Of a stretch of DNA of 44,937 bases, positions 7,917-16,742 are shown piece by piece. The stretch lies in NCBI GenBank assembly GCA_004555245.1, contig SFIS01000022.1:1-44937 (forward strand), given 5' to 3'. The notes beneath the pieces were generated by a model. That model searched no databases. It had not been told where the DNA came from and saw only the letters and a list, made by a program, of their open reading frames with translations. A program made the translations under genes and the position numbers. This stretch comes from Bacteroidales bacterium (GTDB lineage Bacteria > Bacteroidota > Bacteroidia > Bacteroidales > Bacteroidaceae). How positions within the stretch are numbered: position 1 is the first letter of the stretch; each line of letters starts with the position of its first letter.

Positions 7917-9611
7917 TTATTTTTTGTTTGCGTTGAGTTTTTTCATGACACTGTATGCGCTATACAAGCCTAACTCTCCGGCTTTGCTGAGGTCGCGCAT
8001 GGCTTCGTTCTTCTTTTCAGAGAAGAAGAGGCAAAGTCCTCGGTTGAAGTACGCTTCGGGCATAAGAGGGTCTATTGACAGTGCCTTTGTAAAATCCTCG
8101 ATGGCGTCGGCATAGTCTCCGTTCTTTGCGAGAAGCGTCCCGCGGGTGTAATACAGTGATGCGTTGTCTGGCGTTGCCTTTATCTGCTGTGTGACATCAG
8201 CCACCGTTGTGGAGAGCAATGGTTTGAGACTGGCGGCATTTGACATGGCATCGGCATAGTTCTGCAGTTTGCTCTGTCCGTTGGCAGGGTCAATGCCGGT
8301 GATTGGCTGTTCCGGAAGGAAGTCAATCGCAACAGCTGCATTCTGCACCTTTCCGCGGAATGCGCTCTGGTATTCGTGAGTAGTCTGCTGTTCGTCAGCC
8401 ACGACGAGCTGGCTATATTTGTTTGGGTCGATTTCGCTTTTCTTACGCATCTCCTTCAACTTTGCCTTGCTCCATCTTGGCTGCACTCCAAGATGTTTGT
8501 TCATCTGTGCTTTGAGGATGCGGAACTCGTCGAGTTCGGCTTTCGCCGTCATACCGAGTCGGCGGTAGCATGATGCGCGCTTTGACAGTCCGACCCAGAA
8601 ATTGGGGAACTGGTCTATCACTTTGGTATAGTCTCTGACAGCTGCACGGAGGTTGCCTGTCTGATCCAAGAGGACTGCACGGTTGAAGAGAGCCATTATA
8701 TTTCCCGGTTCTATTCTCAGTACATAGTTGAAGTCTTCTATCGCCCTGTTGTCGTCTCCCACCTGTTGTCTTAGCAGTCCGCGGTTATAGTGTGCGAGGA
8801 AATTGTCCGGGTCGATGTCAATGGCAATGTCATAGTCAGCCATTGCGCCTCTCAGATTGTTTGTGTTGCATCTCGCCAAGGCTCTGTTTACATAGTTTGG
8901 GGCTACTCTCGGACGCAGATGTATGGCTTTGGAGAGTAGCGTATCTGCGGCCTGCCACTCTTTTCTTGATATGGCGATATTGGCCCTTGCAGTCCAAGCG
9001 TCGGCATTGAAAGGGTCAACCTTGACACACTCGTCGAGCCAATGAGCAGCCGTGACGGTATCTTTCTGCAGAATGTACGTCTCGGCTTTGGCTGTGTAGG
9101 CATTTGAGAAGTTGGTCCAGCGGTGAATCATGAAGTCGAGTTCCTCCTGCGCTTTTCCGTAATCCTTGTTTTCTATTCTGCATATCACTCTGTTGTACCA
9201 GAAGTTTTTGTTGTCAGGCGAGCAGCCTATTGCCTTTGTGTAGTCGTCTATTGCGCCTTCAAAGTTCTGTTGTCTGATACGGCAGATGCCTCTCAGGTCG
9301 TATATGTCAGCAATATAGGGATTGAGAAGAATGGCTTCTGTAGCGTCAGATTCTGCTCCGCTGTAGTCGTCGAGGTAGAATTTTGCAATTCCTCTCATCT
9401 GCCACGGTTCGTACAGATGTGGCTTGAGTATGATTATCTGTGAGAAATATTGAATTGACAAGACGTAATCCTCATAATGCAGTGCCACTTTTCCGCTTGT
9501 CAGCAAGCGGTCGGTATTGAACTGCGCCACGGCTTTGTATGCCGGCGACAAGACGGCCGCCAGCAGCAGTAATGCGCATGATGCTTTATGAAAGAATCTT
9601 TTCAATTCCAT
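7917..9611 (-). CDS. exported tetratricopeptide-repeat protein
   Basis: A 564-residue protein with a signal peptide (residues 1-30, ending AYKAVAQ) followed by about nine TPR units. Examples of the TPR signature are AIDDYTKAIGCSPDNKNFWYNR, AMADYDIAIDIDPDNFLAHYNR (quoted here in part) and, after a less regular linker at about 370-460, a last pair at ALSIDPLMPEAYFNRG. TPR arrays are protein-binding scaffolds; in Bacteroidetes such exported forms usually work in the periplasm. Binding partner unknown. The start at 9611 gives a clean signal peptide; the frame stays open to 9632. It follows def by about 70 bases and is probably co-transcribed with it. Confidence 0.8.
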   Translation of the reverse strand: MELKRFFHKASCALLLLAAVLSPAYKAVAQFNTDRLLTSGKVALHYEDYVLSIQYFSQIIILKPHLYEPWQMRGIAKFYLDDYSGAESDATEAILLNPYIADIYDLRGICRIRQQNFEGAIDDYTKAIGCSPDNKNFWYNRVICRIENKDYGKAQEELDFMIHRWTNFSNAYTAKAETYILQKDTVTAAHWLDECVKVDPFNADAWTARANIAISRKEWQAADTLLSKAIHLRPRVAPNYVNRALARCNTNNLRGAMADYDIAIDIDPDNFLAHYNRGLLRQQVGDDNRAIEDFNYVLRIEPGNIMALFNRAVLLDQTGNLRAAVRDYTKVIDQFPNFWVGLSKRASCYRRLGMTAKAELDEFRILKAQMNKHLGVQPRWSKAKLKEMRKKSEIDPNKYSQLVVADEQQTTHEYQSAFRGKVQNAAVAIDFLPEQPITGIDPANGQSKLQNYADAMSNAASLKPLLSTTVADVTQQIKATPDNASLYYTRGTLLAKNGDYADAIEDFTKALSIDPLMPEAYFNRGLCLFFSEKKNEAMRDLSKAGELGLYSAYSVMKKLNANKK

Positions 9612-9683
9612 ATTTCCCGTTGACGCGGGCATTTACGGCACAGTTTTCGGAGCGTGGCCGGCTTTGCCCTTACGTCTGAAGTG

Positions 9684-10247
9684 TTATGCTCTCGGAGCTT
9701 TTGTCTTGTATCCGCATTGGTATCTGCCTTGGAGCAGAGCCTTGAGTTTTGTCTTTATAATCTGTTTGCGGAATGGCGAGATTCTGTCGATGAACATCTT
9801 TCCTTCAAGATGGTCGAACTCATGCTGCATTACCCTGGCAAGGTATCCTTCCACCCACTCGTCGTGATGTTCAAAGTTTTCATCGTCGTATTCGACATGT
9901 ATGCGTGTCGGTCGTGTTACATTCTCGTGTATTGCGGGTACGGAGAGGCATCCTTCCTGTGATGTCTCTTTCTTTGAGTTCTCGTCAAACTCTATGATAT
10001 GTGCATTGATATACACTTTCTTGAAGTCCTTGTATTCGGGCAGGTCTTCTGCAAGTGGGTCGAGGTCTATAAGTACAAGTCTGATGGCTTTGCCTATTTG
10101 AGGTGCGGCAAGTCCGATGCCTTCGCTTTGTGCGAGTGTCTCCCACATGTTCTGTATGAGAGTGTCGAGTTCGGGATAGTCCGGTGTGATGTCCTCAGCC
10201 ACTTTTCTCAGAACCGGTTGTCCGTATGTGTAGATTGGTAGTATCAT
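9684..10247 (-). CDS. def: peptide deformylase
   Basis: A 187-residue metalloenzyme that removes the formyl group from new N-terminal methionines. All three signatures are present: GIGLAAPQIG (motif 1), EGCLSVP with the metal-binding Cys (motif 2) and HEFDHLEGKMF with the HExxH-type HEFDH (motif 3). The frame opens at 10316, but the family start MILPIYTYGQPVLR is at 10247. It lies between yqgF and the TPR gene on the same strand. Confidence 0.96.
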   Translation of the reverse strand: MILPIYTYGQPVLRKVAEDITPDYPELDTLIQNMWETLAQSEGIGLAAPQIGKAIRLVLIDLDPLAEDLPEYKDFKKVYINAHIIEFDENSKKETSQEGCLSVPAIHENVTRPTRIHVEYDDENFEHHDEWVEGYLARVMQHEFDHLEGKMFIDRISPFRKQIIKTKLKALLQGRYQCGYKTKAPRA

Positions 10248-10354
10248 ATCGGGTGTGTTATTGTTTTTTCTTGTTTTGCGTTGCAGCGTTGCTATTATGC
10301 CCGGTGTCGTTGTCATGCTTCCAAGTGGGGGGCATGTCGTCCGGCCGGATTATT

Positions 10355-10777
10355 TTATAACGTAGTGTTACGTTTTTTCTGAAGATAGTCCTGTAAGATT
10401 ATCGTTGCGGATATTTCATCGACAAGAGCTTTGTTCTGTCTTGACTTTCTGCCCAGCCCTGCATCTATCATTGTCTTGTGTGCAATTACGGATGTGAACC
10501 TCTCGTCATACCAATCGATTTTCACGTCAGGCATAGTTTTCTTCAGTTTGGCAGCAAAATCCCTGACACGCTTCAGGTTTTCGCTTGGCAAACCGTTAGG
10601 TTGCACAGGCTCTCCGAAGACTATTGTCTCGACATTTTCTTTAGAGCAGTAGTCTTTAAGGAAGGTCATCAGTTCAGACGTAGGAACAGTCACCAATCCA
10701 TTGGCGATGATCTGCAATGGGTCGGTGACTGCTATTCCGGTTCGTTTCTTTCCGTAGTCAACAGAAAGTATTCGCAT
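10355..10777 (-). CDS. yqgF: YqgF/RuvX-family putative pre-16S rRNA nuclease
   Basis: A 140-residue RNase H-fold protein. It starts MRILSVDYGKKRTGIAVTD, the first catalytic strand with Asp, and retains DWYDERFTS and the C-terminal DEISATIILQDYL with the last acidic residue. The family trims the 5' end of 16S rRNA in E. coli and was earlier annotated as a Holliday-junction resolvase. The open frame runs back to 10996, but the extra 73 residues have no family match and would overlap the SPOR gene. Confidence 0.93.
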   Translation of the reverse strand: MRILSVDYGKKRTGIAVTDPLQIIANGLVTVPTSELMTFLKDYCSKENVETIVFGEPVQPNGLPSENLKRVRDFAAKLKKTMPDVKIDWYDERFTSVIAHKTMIDAGLGRKSRQNKALVDEISATIILQDYLQKKRNTTL

Positions 10778-10844
10778 CAAGTATTGTTTTTGTTGTTTGT
10801 TTCCGTATTGCCTGCATTTGCATGTTGCAATGTCGTGTTGTGGT

Positions 10845-11339
10845 TTATTTGCTGTATAGCAGCCAAGCGTCAGCATACTGTGAGCGCAGAGCATCGCGGC
10901 TGTTGACCGCAGCTGCCTTAGTATCGAAAGTAGAAGCCACCACGCGGTACATGCTGTTAGATGGGTTAAACACGATTTGGGCAGCATATCCAGCATTTCT
11001 CAGTCTCGCCTGCATATCCTCTGCATTGGATTTCAGGCCGAACGAGCCTACTACCACGCTGTATCCCTTCAGTCCGTCGCCGCTTATGAGATTTACACTC
11101 TCTGAGCGTACGGCAACATTATCGTAGTTTTGTACCGGGGCCTGTGTCTGAGGCTGTGTCTGAGGTTCCTGCTGCGGGCGTTCAACGACAGGGGCTGTGA
11201 CAGGCTGCTGTGTTGCATTGTTTTCCTGTGCAAGTGCTTTTTCGTAGGCTTTGCGGTAAGCACTTTCCTTATTTGAACCACAACTTGAAATTAACAGTGC
11301 GGCACAGAGGCTTGCACAAACGATTATGGATTTCTTCAT
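10845..11339 (-). CDS. SPOR-domain lipoprotein
   Basis: A 164-residue lipoprotein. A lipobox (LLISSCGS, Cys about residue 20) follows a short signal sequence; a Pro/Gln-rich linker (about 45-85) leads to a C-terminal SPOR domain, with YSVVVGSFGLKSNAEDMQ and ends at ADAWLLYSK. SPOR domains bind denuded peptidoglycan at division sites, so the protein probably acts at the septum on the periplasmic side of a membrane. The start at 11339 (MKKSIIVC) is preferred over 11384 because it gives the signal sequence directly. The first gene of the yqgF-def-TPR run. Confidence 0.85.
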   Translation of the reverse strand: MKKSIIVCASLCAALLISSCGSNKESAYRKAYEKALAQENNATQQPVTAPVVERPQQEPQTQPQTQAPVQNYDNVAVRSESVNLISGDGLKGYSVVVGSFGLKSNAEDMQARLRNAGYAAQIVFNPSNSMYRVVASTFDTKAAAVNSRDALRSQYADAWLLYSK

Positions 11340-11404
11340 CTTCGTAAGATTAAAAAATGAGTTATTACTTCGGTTTCTTGTCATTGCGATTTCTCACACG
11401 GCTA

Positions 11405-11436
11405 CAAAATTAGTAATAAAACACGACACGGACAAC
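11405..11436 (-). promoter_or_regulatory. promoter of the SPOR-yqgF-def-TPR run
   Basis: Minus strand: TAATTTTG (11405-11412) with GTTG (11433-11436) 20 bases upstream in place of TTTG. Leader about 60 bases. Divergent from the promoter at 11504-11535. Confidence 0.45.
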
Positions 11437-11503
11437 AAATATGCGCATAAAGTTTGTTAAAAGGGTAAAAAAGGATATATTTAACAAATTATTAGATAAT
11501 ATT

Positions 11504-11678
11504 TTTGGTCGGGAAGAAAAACTTTCATACTTTTGCAATGTCATAAAACACGGGACAGCATCAACAGGCGCAAGCCCATGGCAGACAACAGTTAAGCATC
11601 CTCCGTCATCCGGTTTCGAGCCGTTTCTCTGTCCCGCCGCACAATGTTTAACACAAACAAAAAGAAAGGACACAAACT
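11504..11678 (+). promoter_or_regulatory. promoter and long leader of the ytxH cluster
   Basis: TTTG (11504-11507), 20 bases, TACTTTTG (11528-11535) is a full consensus. The leader to the ATG at 11679 is about 138 bases, long for this group; GGGACA near 11552 and TGTCCC near 11630 could close a large stem. No known riboswitch pattern is recognised. Confidence 0.6.
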
Positions 11679-11885
11679 ATGAAAGCTTTAGGTTATTTGG
11701 GAGCATTCCTCGGTGGAGCTTTGGCAGGTGCCGCTATCGGTCTCCTTGTGGCTCCGGAGTCTGGTTCTGACACACGCAAGAAGATTTCAGCAACGCTGAA
11801 GGATTTCTGCGACCGTCACAATGTAGAGTTGTCGAAGAAAGAGATGTCTGAACTTGCAGAAGACCTCATCTCCGTAAACGAATAA
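11679..11885 (+). CDS. YtxH-domain small membrane protein
   Basis: A 68-residue protein: a glycine/alanine-rich membrane segment (residues 5-27, LGAFLGGALAGAAIGLL) followed by APESGSDTRKKI, the hallmark of the YtxH/gas-vesicle-like family, and a short charged helix. Family members are associated with envelope stress in Firmicutes and Bacteroidetes; exact role not established. It opens a plus-strand cluster with the holin-like and coiled-coil proteins, the usual Bacteroidales trio. Confidence 0.85.
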   Translation: MKALGYLGAFLGGALAGAAIGLLVAPESGSDTRKKISATLKDFCDRHNVELSKKEMSELAEDLISVNE

Positions 11886-12026
11886 ACCGTAATTAGTCTT
11901 GTCGGGTTGGCGCGATGACCTTGCGTCAACCCGATTCTGTTTTTCCAGTCCGTTGTGCATCATGTGCCGGTCGCCACTTATGCGCCATGCCGTCCTGCCA
12001 CGGTCATTATTTCATTTTCATCTGTC

Positions 12027-12377
12027 ATGTTCAGTAACGATAGAAATATAGAGAAGGTGGCAAAGCTTGTCGATTTGCTGAAGGATTATATCAGCCTGCA
12101 GAAAGATTCGATGAAGGTTTCCGCCACCGAGAAGCTGATAAAGCTGCTGACAGTCTTCATTCTGGCCTTAGTGCTGGGTTTTGTCATTCTTCTTATCGTT
12201 GTCTTCCTCTCGTTTGCGGCAGCAGCCTGGCTCGAGACTATGATGCCGAGAGAGAAGGCATATCTCTCTGTCGCCGCATTCTACGTTCTCATGTTCATCG
12301 TTTTCTATGCCAAGCGCACCTCATGGATTCAGCAGCCTCTCGTCAGAATCATCGCCAACATTCTCACATCTGAATAA
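12027..12377 (+). CDS. phage-holin-like integral membrane protein
   Basis: A 116-residue protein. An N-terminal amphipathic helix (IEKVAKLVDLLKDYISLQKDS) is followed by two membrane segments, at about residues 42-67 (LLTVFILALVLGFVILLIVV) and 78-98 (YLSVAAFYVLMFIVFY). This matches the membrane proteins found with YtxH in Bacteroidetes, named for a distant likeness to holins; lysis activity is not implied. The frame opens at 11955, but MFSNDRNIEKV at 12027 is the natural start. Confidence 0.75.
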   Translation: MFSNDRNIEKVAKLVDLLKDYISLQKDSMKVSATEKLIKLLTVFILALVLGFVILLIVVFLSFAAAAWLETMMPREKAYLSVAAFYVLMFIVFYAKRTSWIQQPLVRIIANILTSE

Positions 12378-12401
12378 CCATACATTCATTTACTCCAGAC
12401 T

Positions 12402-12659
12402 ATGTATCAGACCATCAAAGACATCGAGGCAGAGAAGCTGCGTCTTCGTTCTGCAATAAGCGAAAAGGAGAAGGAAATCAGAGAGACGTGGGAAGACATC
12501 TTCTATGCAAAAGAAGACACCTCTGCCAAGACGCCCACCCAGCGTCTGCTGTATTATGCCAACACCGGTGCCGGCATTTTTGACGGCGTGCTGTTCGGGT
12601 GGAAGATGTACCGCCGTCTGGGTGGAGCATTCTCTCTGTTTAGGAAGAAGAGGAAATAG
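12402..12659 (+). CDS. conserved small coiled-coil protein, unknown function
   Basis: An 85-residue protein with a charged helix (residues 1-32, KDIEAEKLRLRSAISEKEKE) and a glycine-containing hydrophobic stretch (GAGIFDGVLFGWKMYRRLGG) before a basic tail. I know no function. It starts 24 bases after the holin-like gene, and the YtxH/holin-like/this-protein order suggests a single membrane-associated module. Confidence 0.7.
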   Translation: MYQTIKDIEAEKLRLRSAISEKEKEIRETWEDIFYAKEDTSAKTPTQRLLYYANTGAGIFDGVLFGWKMYRRLGGAFSLFRKKRK

Positions 12660-12699
12660 CCTTTCCCTGTCACAGGCCCAAGCCCTTGTCATAGTCATA

Positions 12700-13530
12700 A
12701 TGTCGTCACCAACATTCCGTTTCAAGCAGTTCTCAATCCATCAGGAGATGTCGGCCATGAAGGTCGGCACAGACGGTGTGTTGCTCGGAGCATGGTGTGG
12801 GAAAGACCTGTATGTCACAGAAGCCGCCCCGGACGGCTCACCGTTGCGCCGCGCATTCTGTCCGGGACACATTCTCGACATCGGGACGGGGACCGGACTG
12901 ATAGCCCTGATGGCCGCGCAACGGTTTCCCGAAGCCCGTGTGACAGGCATTGACATCGACGCATCTGCCATCGAAGAAGCCCGGTTGAATGTCGGGCAGT
13001 CTCCGTTTGCCGGCCGTACGGCTGTCTGTCACCTCTCTTTCCGGGATTTCGTGCATAGCCATGATACGTTGTCAGAAGAAATGTGCGGGGTTCTGCCTGC
13101 CTCATCAGCCGTCTGCCCCACCCTCTTCGACCTCATCGTGAGCAACCCTCCGTTCTACGACCAGAGCCTTGAGAACCCCGACCCGCAGCGTTCCTTGGCC
13201 CGCCACACCTCCGCCCTGCCTTTCGCCGAGCTCATCGAAGGCGCTTTCCGGCTTCTTGCCTCTCACGGCATCTTCTGTGTCATTCTGCCTACGGAGGTGT
13301 ACAAGTCTTTCTGCACAGAGGCTTCAATAGCGGGGTTCCACCTGATGAGACACACGGCGGTGAAGACAGTAGCGAGGAAACAGCCTCGCCGGCATCTCCT
13401 CGCCTTTGCCAAAACCCCGTCGCTCTTCGACACGTCGGACGCCATGATACACGAAGAGCATTGTCTGTCTGACGCTTCCGGCAACCGGTCGGAATGGTAT
13501 CATGGAATCACAAACGACTTTTATCTTTAG
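12700..13530 (+). CDS. TrmN6-type tRNA1(Val) adenine-N6 methyltransferase
   Basis: A 276-residue class I SAM-dependent methyltransferase. The SAM-binding loop is ILDIGTGTGLIALMAAQR (about residues 56-73), and the catalytic NPPFY motif of N6-adenine methyltransferases is at about residue 150 (IVSNPPFYDQS). The start MSSPTFRFKQFSIHQ and the following MKVGTDGVLLGAW match the YfiC/TrmN6 family, which methylates A37 of tRNA-Val. The frame is open from 12505 but that would overlap the preceding gene by over 150 bases. It follows the preceding small gene by 40 bases. Confidence 0.85.
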   Translation: MSSPTFRFKQFSIHQEMSAMKVGTDGVLLGAWCGKDLYVTEAAPDGSPLRRAFCPGHILDIGTGTGLIALMAAQRFPEARVTGIDIDASAIEEARLNVGQSPFAGRTAVCHLSFRDFVHSHDTLSEEMCGVLPASSAVCPTLFDLIVSNPPFYDQSLENPDPQRSLARHTSALPFAELIEGAFRLLASHGIFCVILPTEVYKSFCTEASIAGFHLMRHTAVKTVARKQPRRHLLAFAKTPSLFDTSDAMIHEEHCLSDASGNRSEWYHGITNDFYL

Positions 13531-13656
13531 CCCGTCCGTCAGGCCGTCTCCCTGTGGCGGGCAGACTCGCAGGGCGATTTCTCCTTCCGCAGCAGAGCGC
13601 ACGCCGGAACTGCAATGATGCGGTGATGTGTTCGTGATTCAACATCCCGCCCGTTT

Positions 13657-14475
13657 TTATTCCCGAATCACAAGATGCGAAGTGTCGTACATCACTCTGG
13701 CATGGTTTCGCCTTATGATGTCGCATCGCAGACTGTTCCCTGTTGTTTTGTCTATGACTTGCCGTTCGACAATGCCGTTGCGATAGACGACGCCATTTTC
13801 GCGCGAGAAATATTCGTCGCGTACATTTATATGATATGAACAACGCAATGGTTCGGCGGCACGCAGCTCTCCCCTCAGATACTCCCCGTCAGTATAGACA
13901 AGGATTTGATATGTATTCTCGCTGTCGTTGCGGAAACGATAGTCAAGATAGTTGAACACAATGCTTGTCCCGGTGCCGAAAGGTATCTGTCTGTTGTAGT
14001 CGGGGAAGAGGTCCAGCCCGTCATGGTGATGATGTTCGACAATGGTCAGGTCAGAGTGCATCACCATCCAATGTATCAGATTCGTGAACTGGCACAGTCC
14101 TCCGCCTATTCCGCGCGACGGTCTTCCATGGGCTATAGTAAGCCCTTCCATATATCCGTGCCGCGCATCGTCTCTGCCCACCAGTTTCCAGAAAGAGAAT
14201 GTCTCGCCCGGCCTTATCAATATGTTGTTGACTCTCGGCGCTGCAAGCGAGAGGTTCACCGCCTTGTTCTCCTGCAGGGCAAGGTCGGTGTTGCCCAGTT
14301 TCCTGCGTATCAGCGAATTGTGCCTATACACCACGACAGGCAGAGGGGCAGACGATTTCGTTTGTGCAAACCGCACCATCTTCAGTTTGTCACTGAGTTT
14401 TCTGGCGAGGATACACTTTTCGACAGACAGGCGGAATGTCCACGGCGATATTTCGCAGAATAGTTTTCGCCTCAT
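13657..14475 (-). CDS. VanW-family protein
   Basis: A 272-residue protein. The central block NILIRPGETFSFWKLVGRDD, then GRPSRGIGGGLCQFTNLIHW and VEHHHHDGLDLFPDYNRQIPFGTGTS, is the VanW family core. VanW is encoded in the VanB vancomycin-resistance cluster of Gram-positives but its role is unknown, and stand-alone homologues are frequent in bacteria without resistance. There is no signal peptide. Nothing around it is a vancomycin gene, so no resistance should be inferred. Confidence 0.85.
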   Translation of the reverse strand: MRRKLFCEISPWTFRLSVEKCILARKLSDKLKMVRFAQTKSSAPLPVVVYRHNSLIRRKLGNTDLALQENKAVNLSLAAPRVNNILIRPGETFSFWKLVGRDDARHGYMEGLTIAHGRPSRGIGGGLCQFTNLIHWMVMHSDLTIVEHHHHDGLDLFPDYNRQIPFGTGTSIVFNYLDYRFRNDSENTYQILVYTDGEYLRGELRAAEPLRCSYHINVRDEYFSRENGVVYRNGIVERQVIDKTTGNSLRCDIIRRNHARVMYDTSHLVIRE

Positions 14476-14565
14476 GTATAGATTATGATTAAAGAGTTAT
14501 TGGAGATATCGAAGACATCAGCCAAAACCCGGTTTTCACCAAAAGGGCTGTGCGTCATCCCTCCT

Positions 14566-15390
14566 CTAATCCATTGCTATTCTGAATCCGAGGGTGACGT
14601 GCGCATAGTCAGGCGCCACACGGCTTCTTGTCGAAGTGCGGCACTTCGACTTCCTGTCTGCAAACGACCCTCCCTTTGCCACCTTGCTGCCAGAGAGTGT
14701 GTCTCTGACGAGCGGGTCGGTATATACGCTGTCCTTATAGTCGGCATAATCGTCAGCCACCCATTCCCACACGTTTCCGGACATGTCATACAGCCCAGCC
14801 TCGTTAGCTCCGAACTGTCCGACGGGATGTGGCCGCATATCGCTGTTCGTTGCCATGCAAGCCACGCGGTCGCAGAATTTCGATCCGGCATAAGGCAGGT
14901 TATATCCTCTGCCTGCGCCGCGCGCCGCAAACTCCCATTCCGCTTCCGTCGGCAGCCGGAATGTCTTTCCTGTCATTGCCGACAGTTTCTTCACAAAGCG
15001 CTGGCAGTCATCCCACGTTACGTTTGTGACCGGGAGGTTCTCCCCTTCGTCACCGTCGCCTTTGTATGCCGACGGGTTGTTGCCCATCACTTTCTCCCAC
15101 AGCCCCTGCGTCACTTCTGTCTGGCTGATATAGAACGCCTTTGTCAGCACCACCTTGTGTGCCGGCTTCTCGGCATAGAAGTCACACTCTGTCTGTTCAG
15201 GCGTGCCGCCCATCGTGAATGTCGCGGCGGGGATGCGCACCATCGTTATCTCCTGTCCGTCAACATCTACTGTGGTCGATTCGCCCGGCACGTCGTTCTT
15301 CGCACACGACACCATCGTTGCCGCACTCGTAAGACACACCATGGATGCCAGTGCGAGAATGGAAATTTTTTCTTTTAAATATGTGTACAT
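14566..15390 (-). CDS. SUMF1/FGE-type lipoprotein
   Basis: A 274-residue lipoprotein: signal sequence to MVSCAK (lipobox Cys about residue 29), then a formylglycine-generating-enzyme sulfatase-modifying fold from about residue 50. Signatures include MVRIPAATFTMGG, ISQTEVTQGLWEKVMG, RLPTEAEWEFAARG, GLYDMSGNVWEWVADDY and GFRIAMD at the end. Genuine FGEs need a copper-binding Cys pair; only one Cys (KSKCRTS) lies in the right area here, so sulfatase activation is doubtful and a structural or other role is as likely. No sulfatase gene is nearby. Confidence 0.82.
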   Translation of the reverse strand: MYTYLKEKISILALASMVCLTSAATMVSCAKNDVPGESTTVDVDGQEITMVRIPAATFTMGGTPEQTECDFYAEKPAHKVVLTKAFYISQTEVTQGLWEKVMGNNPSAYKGDGDEGENLPVTNVTWDDCQRFVKKLSAMTGKTFRLPTEAEWEFAARGAGRGYNLPYAGSKFCDRVACMATNSDMRPHPVGQFGANEAGLYDMSGNVWEWVADDYADYKDSVYTDPLVRDTLSGSKVAKGGSFADRKSKCRTSTRSRVAPDYAHVTLGFRIAMD

Positions 15391-15464
15391 AAATTATAGC
15401 TATAAGCTTGTGTGCAAAAACAGGTTTCTTGCACTCCCGCTACCCTTGTTTGTCGTTATTCATG

Positions 15465-15535
15465 ACAAGTTGACGAATTGGCGTCATGGTCAGGCATAAA
15501 GCCTCAACCTCCTGTCTGCCAATTCGTCAACTTGT
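15465..15535. repeat. 18-bp perfect inverted repeat (hairpin element)
   Basis: ACAAGTTGACGAATTGGC (15465-15482) and its exact complement (15518-15535) enclose a 35-base loop with a small inner stem (AGGC/GCCT). On the plus strand it is followed by TTTTTAT. It lies just beyond the cydB stop and may terminate cydAB, but it shares ACAAGTTGAC with the repeats at 23951-24107, so it may belong to a dispersed palindromic family. Confidence 0.65.
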
Positions 15536-15545
15536 TTTTATACAA

Positions 15546-16685
15546 TCAATACGATTCATCGTTCAGAATCTCTTCCGCCGTTATCTCCTTGCTGTCTATC
15601 TTCCGCCACGCATAGAAGATGTATGCCAGCACAAACGGCACGAGGATGCTGACAACCGCCATAGTGCGGAGCGTGAACTCACTGCTGCAGCTGTTGGACA
15701 TTGTCAGCGAGCTCTGCAAGTCGGCTGTTGAAGGATAGAATGCCGTGTCGTTCCATCCGGCACACAGCAGGATGCCTGTCACTACGACGACAACGCCTAT
15801 GCCGGCAGGCCATATACCGCGGATGTAGGTCTTTGAGAATATCGTCTTGCCCACGCCGTACAGCACTGCCACGACACCGGCAAGGACAGCCAATGCCACA
15901 TACCACATGTCCAGGAGATTGTGCAGATATTTGTATGGCTCGAGAACAATCTCGCCGGTCTGCGCATCGACGGCATATCCGTCTTTCACAAGAACGTAAA
16001 CAAGGAATGCGAGGAAGGTCAGGAGGAAGACCAGGAAATTCCCTACCAGCCTGACACTCGCTACAGAACGGATGTTCTCGTTAGCGATGTTGTTGATGAT
16101 ATAAAGGTTGCCAAGCGCGCGGGAGAGAAAGAGTACGGCGATGCCGAACACTATGTTCCACGGATTGCAGAAAGCATCGAGGCCGTGGCTCGCATTTGCC
16201 CACCGGCTGATGACGGGCTGCATCTCGCTGATGATGTTGTTCTTCTCGACGATGAAGTTGCTGCCCGTGAAGAACGTGGCAACTGCCGCACCCAGCAGCA
16301 GCGGGGCGAAAACGCCGTTGATGATCAGGAACCACTGGTAGGCACGCGGTCCGAAGACATTGCCTATCTTGTTCTGGAACTCATAGCTCACCGCCTGAAG
16401 CATGAACGTGAAAAGGATTGCCATCCACAGCCAGTAGGCTCCGCCGAAACTTGTGCTGTAGAACAAGGGGAACGACGCGAAGAACGCTCCGCCGAAAGTG
16501 ACGAGCGTGGTGAAGGTGAACTCCCATTTGCGGCCTGTGGAGTTAACTATCATTCTGCGCTCCATATCCGTCGCGCCTATCGACAACTGTGAGTTTGCAC
16601 CCTGTACAAACATCAGTAAAACAAGGATTGCACCCAGCAGAGATACTACAAACCACCAGTAGTGCTGTAAAAATATGTATGTCAT
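15546..16685 (-). CDS. cydB: cytochrome bd quinol oxidase subunit II
   Basis: A 379-residue membrane protein with about nine hydrophobic segments, beginning MTYIFLQHYWWFVVSLLGAI. CydB pairs with CydA in the inner-membrane oxidase that reduces oxygen to water with electrons from quinol; it carries no heme itself. The subfamily start with W-rich first helix and the early motif GATDMERRMIVNSTGRKWEF fit the Bacteroidetes CydB. It follows cydA by 57 bases. In anaerobic Bacteroidales this enzyme allows growth at nanomolar oxygen. Confidence 0.94.
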   Translation of the reverse strand: MTYIFLQHYWWFVVSLLGAILVLLMFVQGANSQLSIGATDMERRMIVNSTGRKWEFTFTTLVTFGGAFFASFPLFYSTSFGGAYWLWMAILFTFMLQAVSYEFQNKIGNVFGPRAYQWFLIINGVFAPLLLGAAVATFFTGSNFIVEKNNIISEMQPVISRWANASHGLDAFCNPWNIVFGIAVLFLSRALGNLYIINNIANENIRSVASVRLVGNFLVFLLTFLAFLVYVLVKDGYAVDAQTGEIVLEPYKYLHNLLDMWYVALAVLAGVVAVLYGVGKTIFSKTYIRGIWPAGIGVVVVVTGILLCAGWNDTAFYPSTADLQSSLTMSNSCSSEFTLRTMAVVSILVPFVLAYIFYAWRKIDSKEITAEEILNDESY

Positions 16686-16742
16686 AGTCGTTATCTTTGT
16701 TTTAGTCGTATGTCTCGTTATCTATATTGATGACCACCGGCC

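Noticed and set aside
13657..14475. Vancomycin resistance locus
   Set aside because: VanW alone is not a resistance determinant and no vanH, vanA/B or vanX is present.
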